NCBI GenBank assembly: GCA_029210175.1
Contig: JARGPL010000015.1
Span: 310,001 to 374,000 of the forward strand
Origin: Minwuia sp.
GTDB lineage: Bacteria > Pseudomonadota > Alphaproteobacteria > Minwuiales > Minwuiaceae
Length of the DNA: 64,000 nucleotides
Direction: 5' to 3'
The position numbers and the translations under genes were made by a program. Positions 1-8,514 of the stretch are shown one piece after another. Each line of letters begins with the position of its first letter. Within the stretch, counting starts at the first letter, position 1. Under the pieces are notes generated by a model. The model had not been told where the DNA came from. It did not search any database and saw nothing but the letters and a program-made list of their open reading frames with translations.

Positions 1-1322
1 TTCGTGGCATAACGGAACGTCAGATCATCTGCCGGGGTCAGCTGCAGGAACATGTCCTTCAGGTTTCCGGCAATCGTCATTTCGGACACCGGGAAAGCGA
101 TCTCCCCGTTCTCGATCCAGAACCCGGCGGCGCCACGGCTGTAGTCGCCAGTGACTCCATTCACACCAAAACCAATAAGTTCAGTGACATAGAACCCAGT
201 GCCAACATCCCGGATCAGATCGGCCACGGCTGTCTGGCCGGCGGCAAGGTAAAGATTAGACGTGCCCGGAGACGGTGGGCCACCGGTTCCGCGTGATGCA
301 TGGCCAGTGGTTTTCAGCCCGAGCTGCCGGGCGGTGGCGCAATCCAGGATCCAGCTTTGCAGGCGTCCATCCTCGATCAATGCCAGTTCCTTGCCAGCGA
401 TGCCTTCACCATCGACGGCGCGCGACCGCATCCCGCGCGCGCGCAGCGGATCATCCACGATCCGGATACCGCTCGCGAAAAGCTGATCGCCCATCCTGTC
501 CTTCAGGAACGAACTGCCCCGGGCCACGGTTGACCCGTTGATGGCACCGGCAAGATGACCGACGAGGCTGGAGGCCACGCGCGGATCGAACACCACAGGC
601 ACCTTGCCCGATGCCATCTTGCGCGCGCCGACGCGTCGCACGGCCTTTTCGGCGGCGGTCCGGCCAATGCCAGCCGCGTCGCCCAGTTCCGACATGTGTC
701 GCACGGAACTGTAATCGTAGTCCCGTTCCATATGCCCTTCGCCGTCTTCGGCAATCACCGAGCAGGACAGGCTGAAGCTGGAAGTGGAATAGGCGGCGCC
801 GAAGCGAATACCGTCACCACGGATGGCAAGCGCTACACAGCCTGCTCCATATCCGGACGACGCCCCTTCGGACTGTTTCACGCCCTTGATCTGCAGCGCA
901 GACTCCTCGGCAATGCGGGCACTTTCGATCAGGCTCTCGACGTCAGGAACCGTTGGATCATAAAGGTCCAGATCAGGCACGCTGGCTGCAATCTGGTCCG
1001 CGTCGGCGATACCACACCAGCGATCTTCCGGGCTGGCCTTGGCCATGGCAATGGCACGGGCGGCCAGTTCATCCATCATGTCGGATTTGAGGTCGGTGGA
1101 AGAGACAACAGCCTGCTGCTTGCCGATCAGGCAACGCAGTCCGACGTCGAAACTCTCGGAACTCTCGATATCCTCCGGCTTGCCCTGACGATAGGACGCG
1201 CCAAGGGACCGGCTCTCAACCATAACGGCGTCAGCCGCATCGGCACCGCCCTTCAAGGCCCGGCCCAGCAGATCATCCAGCATTTCGAGGGCCCGGGATT
1301 CAGCGGTGTCGCGATTGGTCAT
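1..1322 (-). CDS. pmbA: TldD/PmbA family protein PmbA (3' end cut by window edge)
   Basis: The reading frame opens at the ATG at 1322 and stays open to the left edge, giving 440 codons of a family that is usually about 450 residues long, so only the extreme C-terminus is missing. The C-terminal part reads GFGVNGVTGDYSRGAAGFW followed by ENGEIAFPVSEMTIAGNL, the signature of the PmbA/TldD metalloprotease fold. An acidic internal stretch (RAVDGEGIAGKELALIEDG) also fits PmbA. In this family PmbA pairs with TldD to form a protease acting on small modified peptides and antitoxins such as CcdA; PmbA itself lacks the zinc-binding HExxxH, and none is visible here. The gene stands alone and runs divergently from the transporter at 1517. 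Identification is firm; the substrate in this organism is unknown. Confidence 0.93.
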   Translation of the reverse strand, partial: MTNRDTAESRALEMLDDLLGRALKGGADAADAVMVESRSLGASYRQGKPEDIESSESFDVGLRCLIGKQQAVVSSTDLKSDMMDELAARAIAMAKASPEDRWCGIADADQIAASVPDLDLYDPTVPDVESLIESARIAEESALQIKGVKQSEGASSGYGAGCVALAIRGDGIRFGAAYSTSSFSLSCSVIAEDGEGHMERDYDYSSVRHMSELGDAAGIGRTAAEKAVRRVGARKMASGKVPVVFDPRVASSLVGHLAGAINGSTVARGSSFLKDRMGDQLFASGIRIVDDPLRARGMRSRAVDGEGIAGKELALIEDGRLQSWILDCATARQLGLKTTGHASRGTGGPPSPGTSNLYLAAGQTAVADLIRDVGTGFYVTELIGFGVNGVTGDYSRGAAGFWIENGEIAFPVSEMTIAGNLKDMFLQLTPADDLTFRYAT

Positions 1323-1516
1323 GCGTGAGGATTCCTGATCTGTTGCTGACCGTCATATAGGCGCGTCGGGGCGACTGTCACAAGGGGGGCAGGTGCGGAA
1401 GCAACGCCGTGACGCCGCATCCGCGTGTTTCAGGCATGCACGCAGGACATGGGCCATGTTCATGGCGTGTAAGGGACTTTGTGGTTTATGAAGATGCTTC
1501 AGGGTGCCCTCGGTCA

Positions 1517-2515
1517 ATGTCATTTGCACTCGCATCGCGCCTGTTTGGCGCAGAAATCGGACCCGTTGTGATAGAGAAGTTCGAGAAACTGCCAGGCAAT
1601 GTGCGTGGCGCACTTTGGCTGCTTGTTGCTGGTATATTCCTGTCTGCGATGGGCGTTTTCATCAAGATGGCGGCGGAGGAACTGCATCCGTTCCAGATCG
1701 CCTTCTTTCGTGCGTTTCTCGGACTCTGCATCGTCGCACCCTTCGCGCTGCGCCATGGCTTTGGTGCGGTCCGGACCACACGCCCGACGCTGCATCTGAT
1801 CCGCGGCCTGATCGGTGGCGTGGTCATGCTGTGCATGTTCTACGCGGTGGCCAACCTGCCGCTTGCCGATGTCACCGCGCTCAGCTTCACGAAGCCCCTG
1901 TTCCTGATTCCGCTGGCTGTCATCTTCCTGGGGGAGAAGGTGAAGATGCGCCGCACGATCGCGACTGCTGTCGGTTTCATCGGTGTGATCATCATGCTGC
2001 GGCCAGCGGGGGAGACCGATCCGGTGGCGTTCGTCGCCCTGTTCGCGGCTGCGCTGATCGCCGGAATCACCATCATGATGAAGATCCTGTCGCGGCTGGA
2101 TTCACCCACGACACTGGTGTTCTGGTCCAGTGTGATCCTCAGCCTGTGCACTCTTGGTCCCGCACTCTGGTTCTGGAAGATGCCGAGCACGGATGTGCTG
2201 ATCATCATGCTGGCGCTCGCGGTATGCGGCACCATCGGCCAGACCATGCTGATCCGGGGCTATGCAGCGGGGGAGGCGATGGCGGTTACCCCGTTCGATT
2301 ACGCCCGGTTGATCTATTCAGGCGTCTTCGGATACCTGATATTCTTCGAGGTGCCGGATGCATGGACGGTGGTCGGTGCGCTGGTGATCGTCGGATCGAC
2401 CATCTACATCGCGCGTCGGGAGGCGAAGATGAAACCCGGCAGTGCCAGGCCAGCAGCCACTTTCGACGGCCCCGCCGGAACAGGTACGACCGCCGTGCAT
2501 CAGGAGGTCCGCTGA
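1517..2515 (+). CDS. DMT-superfamily (EamA) transporter
   Basis: A drug/metabolite-transporter permease with two EamA halves and about ten hydrophobic helices. The first helix begins near GALWLLVAGIFLSAMGVFIK, and the pattern SFTKPLFLIPLAVIFLGEKV with a later FDYARLIYSGVFGYLIFFE is typical of the EamA/RhaT group in alphaproteobacteria. The substrate cannot be told from sequence. The frame is open from 1409, but the first 36 codons there look non-coding; candidate starts are ATG 1517 and GTG 1568, neither with a strong Shine-Dalgarno sequence. ATG 1517 is used here, and GTG 1568 would give a more family-typical N-terminus just before the first helix. It ends 82 bases before the dehydrogenase at 2598, so co-transcription is possible. 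Confidence 0.88.
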   Translation: MSFALASRLFGAEIGPVVIEKFEKLPGNVRGALWLLVAGIFLSAMGVFIKMAAEELHPFQIAFFRAFLGLCIVAPFALRHGFGAVRTTRPTLHLIRGLIGGVVMLCMFYAVANLPLADVTALSFTKPLFLIPLAVIFLGEKVKMRRTIATAVGFIGVIIMLRPAGETDPVAFVALFAAALIAGITIMMKILSRLDSPTTLVFWSSVILSLCTLGPALWFWKMPSTDVLIIMLALAVCGTIGQTMLIRGYAAGEAMAVTPFDYARLIYSGVFGYLIFFEVPDAWTVVGALVIVGSTIYIARREAKMKPGSARPAATFDGPAGTGTTAVHQEVR

Positions 2516-2597
2516 CCCTGACGCCGCAGGTGGCTGACAAGCGGCCCGCCGTCAGCTACAGGTTGGCCAGCATGAATCCGAGAGGGAGGATGAACAG

Positions 2598-3359
2598 ATG
2601 AATCTCAATGGTATGGCAGCAGTCGTGACCGGCGGTGCGTCCGGTCTGGGCGAAGCGACGGCGCGTGAACTGGCATCAGCTGGTGCAAAGGTCGCTATCC
2701 TGGACCTGAACGAGGACCTGGGTCAGAAGATGGCGAAGGAACTCGGTGGCGTCTTCGCCAAGTGCAACGTGGCTGACGAGGCCTCCGTCGTGGCAGCGTT
2801 CGAAACCGCCAAGGCAGCCCACGGCCCGGCACGCATCCTGATCAACTGCGCTGGCATCGGCATTGCCGCCAAGACGACGTCAAAGGGTGAGCCGCATGCC
2901 CTGGACATGTTCCAGCGCGTCATCAGCATCAACCTGATCGGCACGTTCAACTGCATACGCATCGCGGCGACCGAAATGGCCGCGCAGGACCCGACCGAGA
3001 ACGGCGACCGGGGCGTCATCGTCAACACGGCATCCGTGGCCGCGTATGACGGCCAGATCGGCCAGGCCGCCTATTCCGCATCCAAGGGTGGCGTTGTCGG
3101 CATGACCCTGCCGATCGCGCGTGATCTGATGAATGACGGCATCCGCGTCTGCACCATCGCACCCGGCCTGTTCGGCACCCCGATGCTGCAAAGCCTGCCC
3201 GACAACGTGAAGGAAGCCCTGGCAGCAACGGTTCCGTTCCCCAAGCGTCTTGGTGAACCTTCCGAATATGGCCGCCTGGCCCGCCACATATGCGAGAACC
3301 AGATGCTGAACGGCGAGACCATTCGCCTGGACGGCGCTATCCGCATGGCCCCGCGCTGA
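2598..3359 (+). CDS. Short-chain dehydrogenase, 3-hydroxyacyl-CoA dehydrogenase type-2-like
   Basis: A 253-residue classical SDR. The NAD-binding glycine motif TGGASGLG is at residues 11-18, the NCAGIGIA element follows, and the catalytic pair is Tyr159/Lys163 in YSASKGG. The C-terminal stretch [14 protein letters not shown] with the [18 protein letters not shown] pattern matches the HSD17B10/FabG-like group that oxidises short branched 3-hydroxyacyl-CoA esters. A good GGGAGGA ribosome-binding site precedes the ATG. Length is exactly that of the family. It is likely cytosolic and involved in acyl-CoA breakdown, in keeping with the acyl-CoA ligase, hydratase and thiolase elsewhere in the window, but the true substrate is inferred only. 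Confidence 0.93.
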   Translation: MNLNGMAAVVTGGASGLGEATARELASAGAKVAILDLNEDLGQKMAKELGGVFAKCNVADEASVVAAFETAKAAHGPARILINCAGIGIAAKTTSKGEPHALDMFQRVISINLIGTFNCIRIAATEMAAQDPTENGDRGVIVNTASVAAYDGQIGQAAYSASKGGVVGMTLPIARDLMNDGIRVCTIAPGLFGTPMLQSLPDNVKEALAATVPFPKRLGEPSEYGRLARHICENQMLNGETIRLDGAIRMAPR

Positions 3360-3372
3360 GCCGACGGGATCA

Positions 3373-3401
3373 CTCCGGGTCGCGGGTTGCGTGACCCGGA
3401 G
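3373..3401. terminator. Convergent-gene hairpin, probable bidirectional terminator
   Basis: A perfect 9-bp inverted repeat, CTCCGGGTC and GACCCGGAG with an 11-base loop, lies between the stop of the dehydrogenase (3359) and the stop of the minus-strand efflux gene (3474). There is no T-run on either side, so termination efficiency is uncertain, but position and stem strength suit a shared terminator. Confidence 0.55.
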
Positions 3402-3473
3402 CATGTATCGACAAGACGAACGACGGCGCGGCTGGGGTGACCCGGTCGCGCCGATTGCGTCTGCGCCTCCGGT

Positions 3474-4694
3474 TCAGGTGGGTGTCGCCCTTTCCCGGCC
3501 TTCGAGCATGAACACGGCCGCGGCCATCAGCGTCGCCGCCAGCATGACCAGCGGGTAGGTCAGAACCGGCTCCTGTTCCTGATAGAGGCCGACCAGGGCG
3601 CTGCCTGCTGCGGCACCAGCCATTTGCAGGAAACCGAGCATTGCCGAAGCCGACCCGGCGCGTTCCGGAAAAGCCTGCAGGGCCGTCGCCATGGCGGTTG
3701 GCAGGAAGATGCCGAGGCCCGTGACAAAGATGATGACAGCCAGGTTGAAGCCGTGCTTGTGCACGATATCCAGCAGCGGCAGGACCACGCTGATCACAGG
3801 CCCGGCAATCAGCACCACCAGACCCAGCTTGCAGATGCCGACACTGCTGACCTTGCCGGTGAGGCGGCTGACCGTGATGCCACCGATCACGAAGCCGATG
3901 GAGGCAAGCGGGGGATAGAACCCGAATTCCGTGGGCGTCACCCCCAGGACATCGATGTAGAGCTTTGGAGACCCGCCAAAGAACGCGAACATGGCCGCAA
4001 AGATGAAGGCATTGGCGAAGGCATAGCGGCGAAAGTGCGCCGACCGCAGAATCATGCCATAGCCTGCAAAGACCGATGCCATGTCGAGGCGGGGCAGGGG
4101 CGTATGCAACGTTTCCGGGATCTTGCGGTACATCCAGACAAGGACGATGACCCCGGCGCCGCCAGTCAGCACGAAGATCCATCGCCAGCCCGCATATTGT
4201 TCCACGATGCCACCGATGAACGGTGACAGGCCGGGGACAAGCGCGAAGAACACGCTGACAAGCGCCATGACCCGTTGCAGCTGGTCGCCATCGAAACTGT
4301 CGCGGACCACGGCACGTGCCACAACCAGGCTGGCCGCCGCGCCCACCGCCTGCGTGATGCGGCCAGCGATCAGCATTTGCATGGATGGGGCCAGCACGCA
4401 GACCGCTGACCCCAGCATGAACACCGCAATGCCGTATATCAGCAGCGGCCGACGCCCGTAGCGGTCGGAGATCGGCCCGTAGACGAGTTGCATGACTGCG
4501 AAGCCGATCAGATAGGTGGTCAGCGTCAGCTGCGCCATCGTGTCGTTGGACAGGAATTCGTCACGAATGGCGGGCAGGGAGGGCAGATAGACATTGGTGG
4601 CAAACTGACCAATCGCCATCAGGGCGGCCAGCAGGGCGATCATCAGCGCCGTAGCCTCGACCTTGCTCGGGCCAGCAGTGCTCTGCACGGTCAT
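3474..4694 (-). CDS. MFS multidrug efflux transporter, Bcr/CflA family
   Basis: A twelve-helix major facilitator of about 406 residues. The N-terminal stretch NVYLPSLPAIRDEF and the loop PISDRYGRRPLLIYGI are characteristic of the Bcr/CflA subfamily (14-TMS-like drug:H+ antiporters acting in the inner membrane). The ATG at 4694 (MTVQSTAGP) is preferred because an AGGAA precedes it at suitable distance and the 14 codons before it look non-coding. The gene converges with the dehydrogenase at 3359. The substrate is unknown; in Enterobacteria the family exports bicyclomycin, sulfonamides and cysteine. Family assignment is secure. Confidence 0.92.
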   Translation of the reverse strand: MTVQSTAGPSKVEATALMIALLAALMAIGQFATNVYLPSLPAIRDEFLSNDTMAQLTLTTYLIGFAVMQLVYGPISDRYGRRPLLIYGIAVFMLGSAVCVLAPSMQMLIAGRITQAVGAAASLVVARAVVRDSFDGDQLQRVMALVSVFFALVPGLSPFIGGIVEQYAGWRWIFVLTGGAGVIVLVWMYRKIPETLHTPLPRLDMASVFAGYGMILRSAHFRRYAFANAFIFAAMFAFFGGSPKLYIDVLGVTPTEFGFYPPLASIGFVIGGITVSRLTGKVSSVGICKLGLVVLIAGPVISVVLPLLDIVHKHGFNLAVIIFVTGLGIFLPTAMATALQAFPERAGSASAMLGFLQMAGAAAGSALVGLYQEQEPVLTYPLVMLAATLMAAAVFMLEGRERATPT

Positions 4695-4820
4695 GTTTCG
4701 GTTCCTGTTCGCCGGTCCGGGGTGATCACTGGGCAAGCGTGGGGGTAGGGGATCCGTTGTCAGCGCTCCACCGGATACGCAAGGCAGGACCCATCGATTT
4801 CCAGCGGCTGGCTGACTGGC

Positions 4821-6305
4821 CTATTCGCTGATGATCTTCACCTTCTGGCCGACCTGCAGCACGGCGTCCTCATCAAGCGCATTGACCGTCCTGAACCGCA
4901 TTTCATCGAACCGGTCGATGTTCATGCGCGCGGCCAGGCCGGAGATCGTGTCTCCACGTCGCACCGTGTAGGCGTAAATCCTGAGCGGTTTGTACCCGGC
5001 CGCCTCGGATTGGCTCAACCCCCGGAAGCTGTTGATCGCGTCATCAAAACTGCGGGCATAGCGATCGGCGACTTCTGCTGGCGCCGCCATCATGAAACGG
5101 AATATCTGAGTGTCGGAAAAGCGTATTGCGGCAATCCTAGCCTCGAAGCGCTGGCCATTCTGTGCGGTCATGAACACGATGGCCGTTGCCGCCGGAAAAC
5201 CGCCGATGGTGACGCTCCTCAAGTCGCGCCCACGGGCGCCCTTCGCCCACTGCCGACTGATGTAGTTCGCCATGTTGCTGTACTGGGCAACGACCTTTCG
5301 ATCCGATTCCCGATCGAACGAGATCCGCGTTCCGTCCGGTCCCGATGCCAGGACGGCGTTCGGCAGATTGTCGAGCCGGAATCCGTCCGGCACATCGAAG
5401 GCAAAGCGCATGTTGGGATGCACGAAGCGTGTCCCCCGCGCAAAGCCCTGCTCGGGCGTGTCGCCATAGATCATGCCGGAAACCGTGTTGAGGTAGCTGT
5501 CGCGTCCGACAACAGCGTTCTGCGCGGTAAAGGACTGCCGCGCCAGGGACACGGTGTTCGCCACACGCTCCGGCGTCTGAGGGTGAGTCTGGAAGAAATT
5601 GAATTCCTGCGCCTCCTGACCGCTGACCTGCGAAAGCATGGCGCTGTGGCGTCCGATGGCCTCCAGCGATCGGGCCATGCCGAGGGTCTGGTAACCGGTT
5701 CGCGACAGATAACGCACGCCAAGCTGGTCAGCTTCGCGTTCGTTGTCGCGGCTGTAACTGGCGAGGAAGCCCTGCGCCGCGGCCTGACCCAGCTGTGCGA
5801 CCTGGCGATTGCCACTCAGGATGCCGACACCTGCGGCGAGAATGTTCGCGATCATGCCCTGGGTCTGGCGACGGGCACCATGGCGCGCCGTGACGTGTCC
5901 GATTTCATGCCCCATGACGCCGGCCAGTTCCGACTCGTCGTTCAGGATCGTCAGCAGGCCACGCGTGACATAGACGTATCCCCCGGGCAGCGCGAACGCG
6001 TTGACGACCGGCGTGTCCAGCAGGGTAAAGGTGAAGGTATCGGCGGGCAATTCCGCATTCTTGGCAAGGTTTTGGCCAATTGTATTGACGTACTCTCTCA
6101 GAACCGGATCGCTGTACTCTCCACCGAATTCCGCCAGAACCTTCGGGTGTTCCTGCTGGCCAATGGCGCGTTCTTCCGCTGGCGATACAGCGGACAGTTC
6201 GCTTTCACCTGTCGCCGGGTTCGTCACACTGGTGCAGGCGGCGGTCAGGGTCATGACGGCCAGCGGCAGCCAGACAAAGAGTGATTTCCAGGTAAGCTTT
6301 CTCAC
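4821..6305 (-). CDS. M48-family zinc metalloprotease lipoprotein with C-terminal LysM-like domain
   Basis: A 494-residue BepA/LoiP-like periplasmic protease. The signal peptide ends in a lipobox LTAAC with Cys24, predicting lipidation. The zinc site HEIGH is at residues 133-137, inside GHEIGHVTARHGARRQ, and the third ligand comes from the later NEREADQLGV. A region with the sense of a TPR/hydrophobic middle follows, and the last about 50 residues (YTVRRGDTISGLAARM) resemble a LysM repeat, which would hold the enzyme at peptidoglycan. BepA-type enzymes degrade or chaperone misassembled outer-membrane proteins such as LptD. The downstream minus-strand neighbour is the efflux gene; the upstream one is the nuclease-fold protein, 10 bases away, so the two may share a transcript. 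Confidence 0.93.
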   Translation of the reverse strand: MRKLTWKSLFVWLPLAVMTLTAACTSVTNPATGESELSAVSPAEERAIGQQEHPKVLAEFGGEYSDPVLREYVNTIGQNLAKNAELPADTFTFTLLDTPVVNAFALPGGYVYVTRGLLTILNDESELAGVMGHEIGHVTARHGARRQTQGMIANILAAGVGILSGNRQVAQLGQAAAQGFLASYSRDNEREADQLGVRYLSRTGYQTLGMARSLEAIGRHSAMLSQVSGQEAQEFNFFQTHPQTPERVANTVSLARQSFTAQNAVVGRDSYLNTVSGMIYGDTPEQGFARGTRFVHPNMRFAFDVPDGFRLDNLPNAVLASGPDGTRISFDRESDRKVVAQYSNMANYISRQWAKGARGRDLRSVTIGGFPAATAIVFMTAQNGQRFEARIAAIRFSDTQIFRFMMAAPAEVADRYARSFDDAINSFRGLSQSEAAGYKPLRIYAYTVRRGDTISGLAARMNIDRFDEMRFRTVNALDEDAVLQVGQKVKIISE

Positions 6306-6315
6306 GCGACTATTC

Positions 6316-7212
6316 TCACTCCGTTTCGGATGTTTCGGGCAACCGTTCGATCTGTTCCGGGTGGCTTGCCTCGATCATAGGGCCATTGCGATTCCGCAGC
6401 CAGCCACGGGCGCGGATGTTCTTGCCCGTCCAGGATGCAGGATCGAGACCAGCCTTCGTGAAGCGCCGCACGGCCTTGCGATCGATCATGACCGTGAAGT
6501 CCTCGCGCCAGTCCGCGCCGAAATTCAGGTAGATCGTTCCCCGGACATTCGCAGCGTCCATGATCCTGCCCTCCACCAGTTGGAACGTGCCGATCAGGGC
6601 AGGGGTTTCATCCACCATGCGTACTGCATAGAACGGCTGGGACCAGATACCAAAACGCCCGACCCGGGCTATTTGTTCCAACGCCAGCATTTCCGGCAGC
6701 AGTGCCGTGTTGTCCGGAAAGGAATAGACCCGGGCCATGCCGAGGCGCAGCATCTCCCCCTGCAGCCAGACACCCTTGTCCGATACAAGGTGGGCCAGAG
6801 CGCGGCCATGGCGGTCCATCCGCTGGCCGCCGAAATGCGGTGTGAAACGCCGGTCCCGGACCAGCGCCGTCAGCGTGGCCCTTGATTCATCCGCCAACGG
6901 CCAAGGTTTGAACCCCTGGCGTCCCAATGGAAGCTTTGGTGCCTGGATCCCGACCATGCGGACTTCCACGCCTGTATCCAGAATCACGGTGTCGCCGTCG
7001 ACGACGGTCACCACGTCGCCTGCCTTCCCCGCAGGCAGATCACTTGGGCGTGCTGCAACCGCCGGATTGCCGGACGCGAGGGCGAGGGTCAGCATCAGAA
7101 TGGCAACCGCCATCACGCCGATGACAGCTTCACGGTGCCTGTCGGATTGCACCCGACCGGATTTGACCCTAGGACTGTCGGGCAATGATGGACGACTGAG
7201 GAGGGTCTTCAT
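6316..7212 (-). CDS. Staphylococcal-nuclease-like (SNase/thermonuclease fold) protein
   Basis: About 298 residues with a hydrophobic N-terminal segment (AVIGVMAVAILMLTLALASG) followed by an SNase-like domain: VVDGDTVILDTGVEVRMVGI, then DRHGRALAHL and ARVYSF. The first arginine of the usual RLxGIDAPE site is present in the VRMVGIQAP variant, while the acidic residue after it is not (APK instead of APE). Nuclease activity is therefore uncertain. Candidate starts are ATG 7212 (MKTLLSRPSL) and ATG 7113 (MAVAILML, directly before the hydrophobic segment); neither has a good ribosome site. With ATG 7212 the start codon overlaps that of the divergent gene at 7211. It is likely secreted or membrane-anchored, and possibly co-transcribed with the M48 protease. 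Confidence 0.82.
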   Translation of the reverse strand: MKTLLSRPSLPDSPRVKSGRVQSDRHREAVIGVMAVAILMLTLALASGNPAVAARPSDLPAGKAGDVVTVVDGDTVILDTGVEVRMVGIQAPKLPLGRQGFKPWPLADESRATLTALVRDRRFTPHFGGQRMDRHGRALAHLVSDKGVWLQGEMLRLGMARVYSFPDNTALLPEMLALEQIARVGRFGIWSQPFYAVRMVDETPALIGTFQLVEGRIMDAANVRGTIYLNFGADWREDFTVMIDRKAVRRFTKAGLDPASWTGKNIRARGWLRNRNGPMIEASHPEQIERLPETSETE

Positions 7213-7741
7213 GAAAATCGGTCTGTTCCTGCGATCGCTGAGGGTGCTCGCGCTTCCGCTGGCGATTGTCGCGGCTTTTGCCAGCCCTGCCAACGCTGAT
7301 GACCCGTCCCTGGACGGTCCGCTCTACAGCGTTTCGCTCGGCTTCTTCGATTCCGTGCAGCTGGAAGAGGAAGCGCTTCAGGTCCGTGTCGAATACCGCC
7401 ATGACAAGGGACTGGGCTTCCTGAAGCCTTTCGGCGGGTTCATGGTCAACGATGAATCGGCGGCCCACCTGTACGCTGGTGTGCTGATCGACTGGTATGT
7501 CAGTGACAGCTTCGTCATCACGCCCAGCTTTGCACCCGGCCTCTACATGAAGGGTCAGAGCAAGGACCTGGGGTATCTGCTGCAGTTCAGGTCGCAGATC
7601 GAATTCGCCTACCGGTTCGATGGCGGAACACGGCTCGGCATCAATCTGAACCATATTTCGAACGCCGGGCTGGGGAAACAGAACCCCGGATCCGAGAGCA
7701 TTTCCATCAGCCTCATCATGCCGGTCAAATACTGGTGGTAA
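7211..7741 (+). CDS. Acyloxyacyl hydrolase, PagL-like lipid A 3-O-deacylase
   Basis: A 176-residue outer-membrane protein with a signal peptide ending near ANA-DD at residue 29. The C-terminal motif HISNAGLGKQNPG, with candidate catalytic His148 and Ser150, and the preceding GINLN strand match the PagL family, which removes the R-3-hydroxymyristate from position 3 of lipid A. The protein ends in aromatic KYWW, as beta-barrels do. A strong GAGGAGGG ribosome site sits 5-8 bases before the ATG at 7211, so the much longer open frame upstream is not used. Alternating strand-like segments rich in aromatic residues support a barrel. Such enzymes remodel the outer membrane and dampen endotoxicity. 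Confidence 0.85.
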   Translation: MKIGLFLRSLRVLALPLAIVAAFASPANADDPSLDGPLYSVSLGFFDSVQLEEEALQVRVEYRHDKGLGFLKPFGGFMVNDESAAHLYAGVLIDWYVSDSFVITPSFAPGLYMKGQSKDLGYLLQFRSQIEFAYRFDGGTRLGINLNHISNAGLGKQNPGSESISISLIMPVKYWW

Positions 7742-7758
7742 TCGACGGCGGGGGCTGA

Positions 7759-8400
7759 TCAGCGGCTGCGGCGAGGTTTCGCCCGCCCCAGCACGGCATA
7801 GCCATAAAGCAGCCCGCACAGCAGGCCGCCCAGATGCGCCTCCCACGCAACGCCGGTGCCGCCCGCGAACGCCATGAACAGGTTCATCACCACGACGATG
7901 CAGACCATGACCATCATCATGCGTGCTCTGGGATCCACTTCCCGGTCGCGATAGAGCAGTACCGCGGCGGCGCCCATCAGGCCATTCACGCCCCCGGACG
8001 CGCCCAGCATGACCCCCTGACTGTCGACCAGCCAGAATGCCAGCGCACCACCAATGGCGCAGAGCGCGAAGATCACGAGAAACAGAAGCCCCCCCACCGA
8101 CCGCTCCACATAACTGCCCAGAGCCAGCAACAGGGCCGCATTGAAGCCGACATGAAACCAGTCGGCATGCAGCAGGGCATAGGTAAGCAGGCTCCAGTAA
8201 TACGGGTAGCCCGCCTCCAGCGCGGCAGGCTGGAACACCAGCATGCTGCCGATCTGGTTGACCAGATCGTCGGGGGCCAGGAAGACCGCAAGATGGATCA
8301 GCAGCAACAGACCGGCCAGGCGCAGGGACCATGGCGGGGCGTTGAACATTGGCTGTCGTCTGATGGGTTGTGACATGCCCCCGATATGACTGTCATTCAT
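7759..8400 (-). CDS. Rhomboid-family intramembrane serine protease
   Basis: A 213-residue protein with six hydrophobic helices. The catalytic serine is Ser135 in GASGG, and the partner histidine is His189 in WEAHLGGLLCGL; the L1-loop HADWFHVGFNAALL pattern with its conserved His and Asn is also present. These enzymes cleave transmembrane helices of substrates within the inner membrane. Start ATG 8400 is used; the ATG at the internal MSQPIRR, eight codons later, is also possible. It converges with the PagL-like gene, which ends 17 bases away. The substrate cannot be inferred. Confidence 0.93.
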   Translation of the reverse strand: MNDSHIGGMSQPIRRQPMFNAPPWSLRLAGLLLLIHLAVFLAPDDLVNQIGSMLVFQPAALEAGYPYYWSLLTYALLHADWFHVGFNAALLLALGSYVERSVGGLLFLVIFALCAIGGALAFWLVDSQGVMLGASGGVNGLMGAAAVLLYRDREVDPRARMMMVMVCIVVVMNLFMAFAGGTGVAWEAHLGGLLCGLLYGYAVLGRAKPRRSR

Positions 8401-8514
8401 CTCGATGAGAAGGGAAAAATTGCCCTCAGGCGCCTGACGGCTGGCTGTTCAGCACAAGTCAGGGCAAACTCGGGGCAGCAGTCTTGACGACGGTTTGTCC
8501 TGGGGAGGTAAGTG

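Noticed and set aside
5010-6284. Long plus-strand frame opposite the M48 protease
   Set aside because: It is antisense to a convincing protease with a full zinc site and its residue content is Arg/His/Val-rich, as expected of a high-GC shadow frame.
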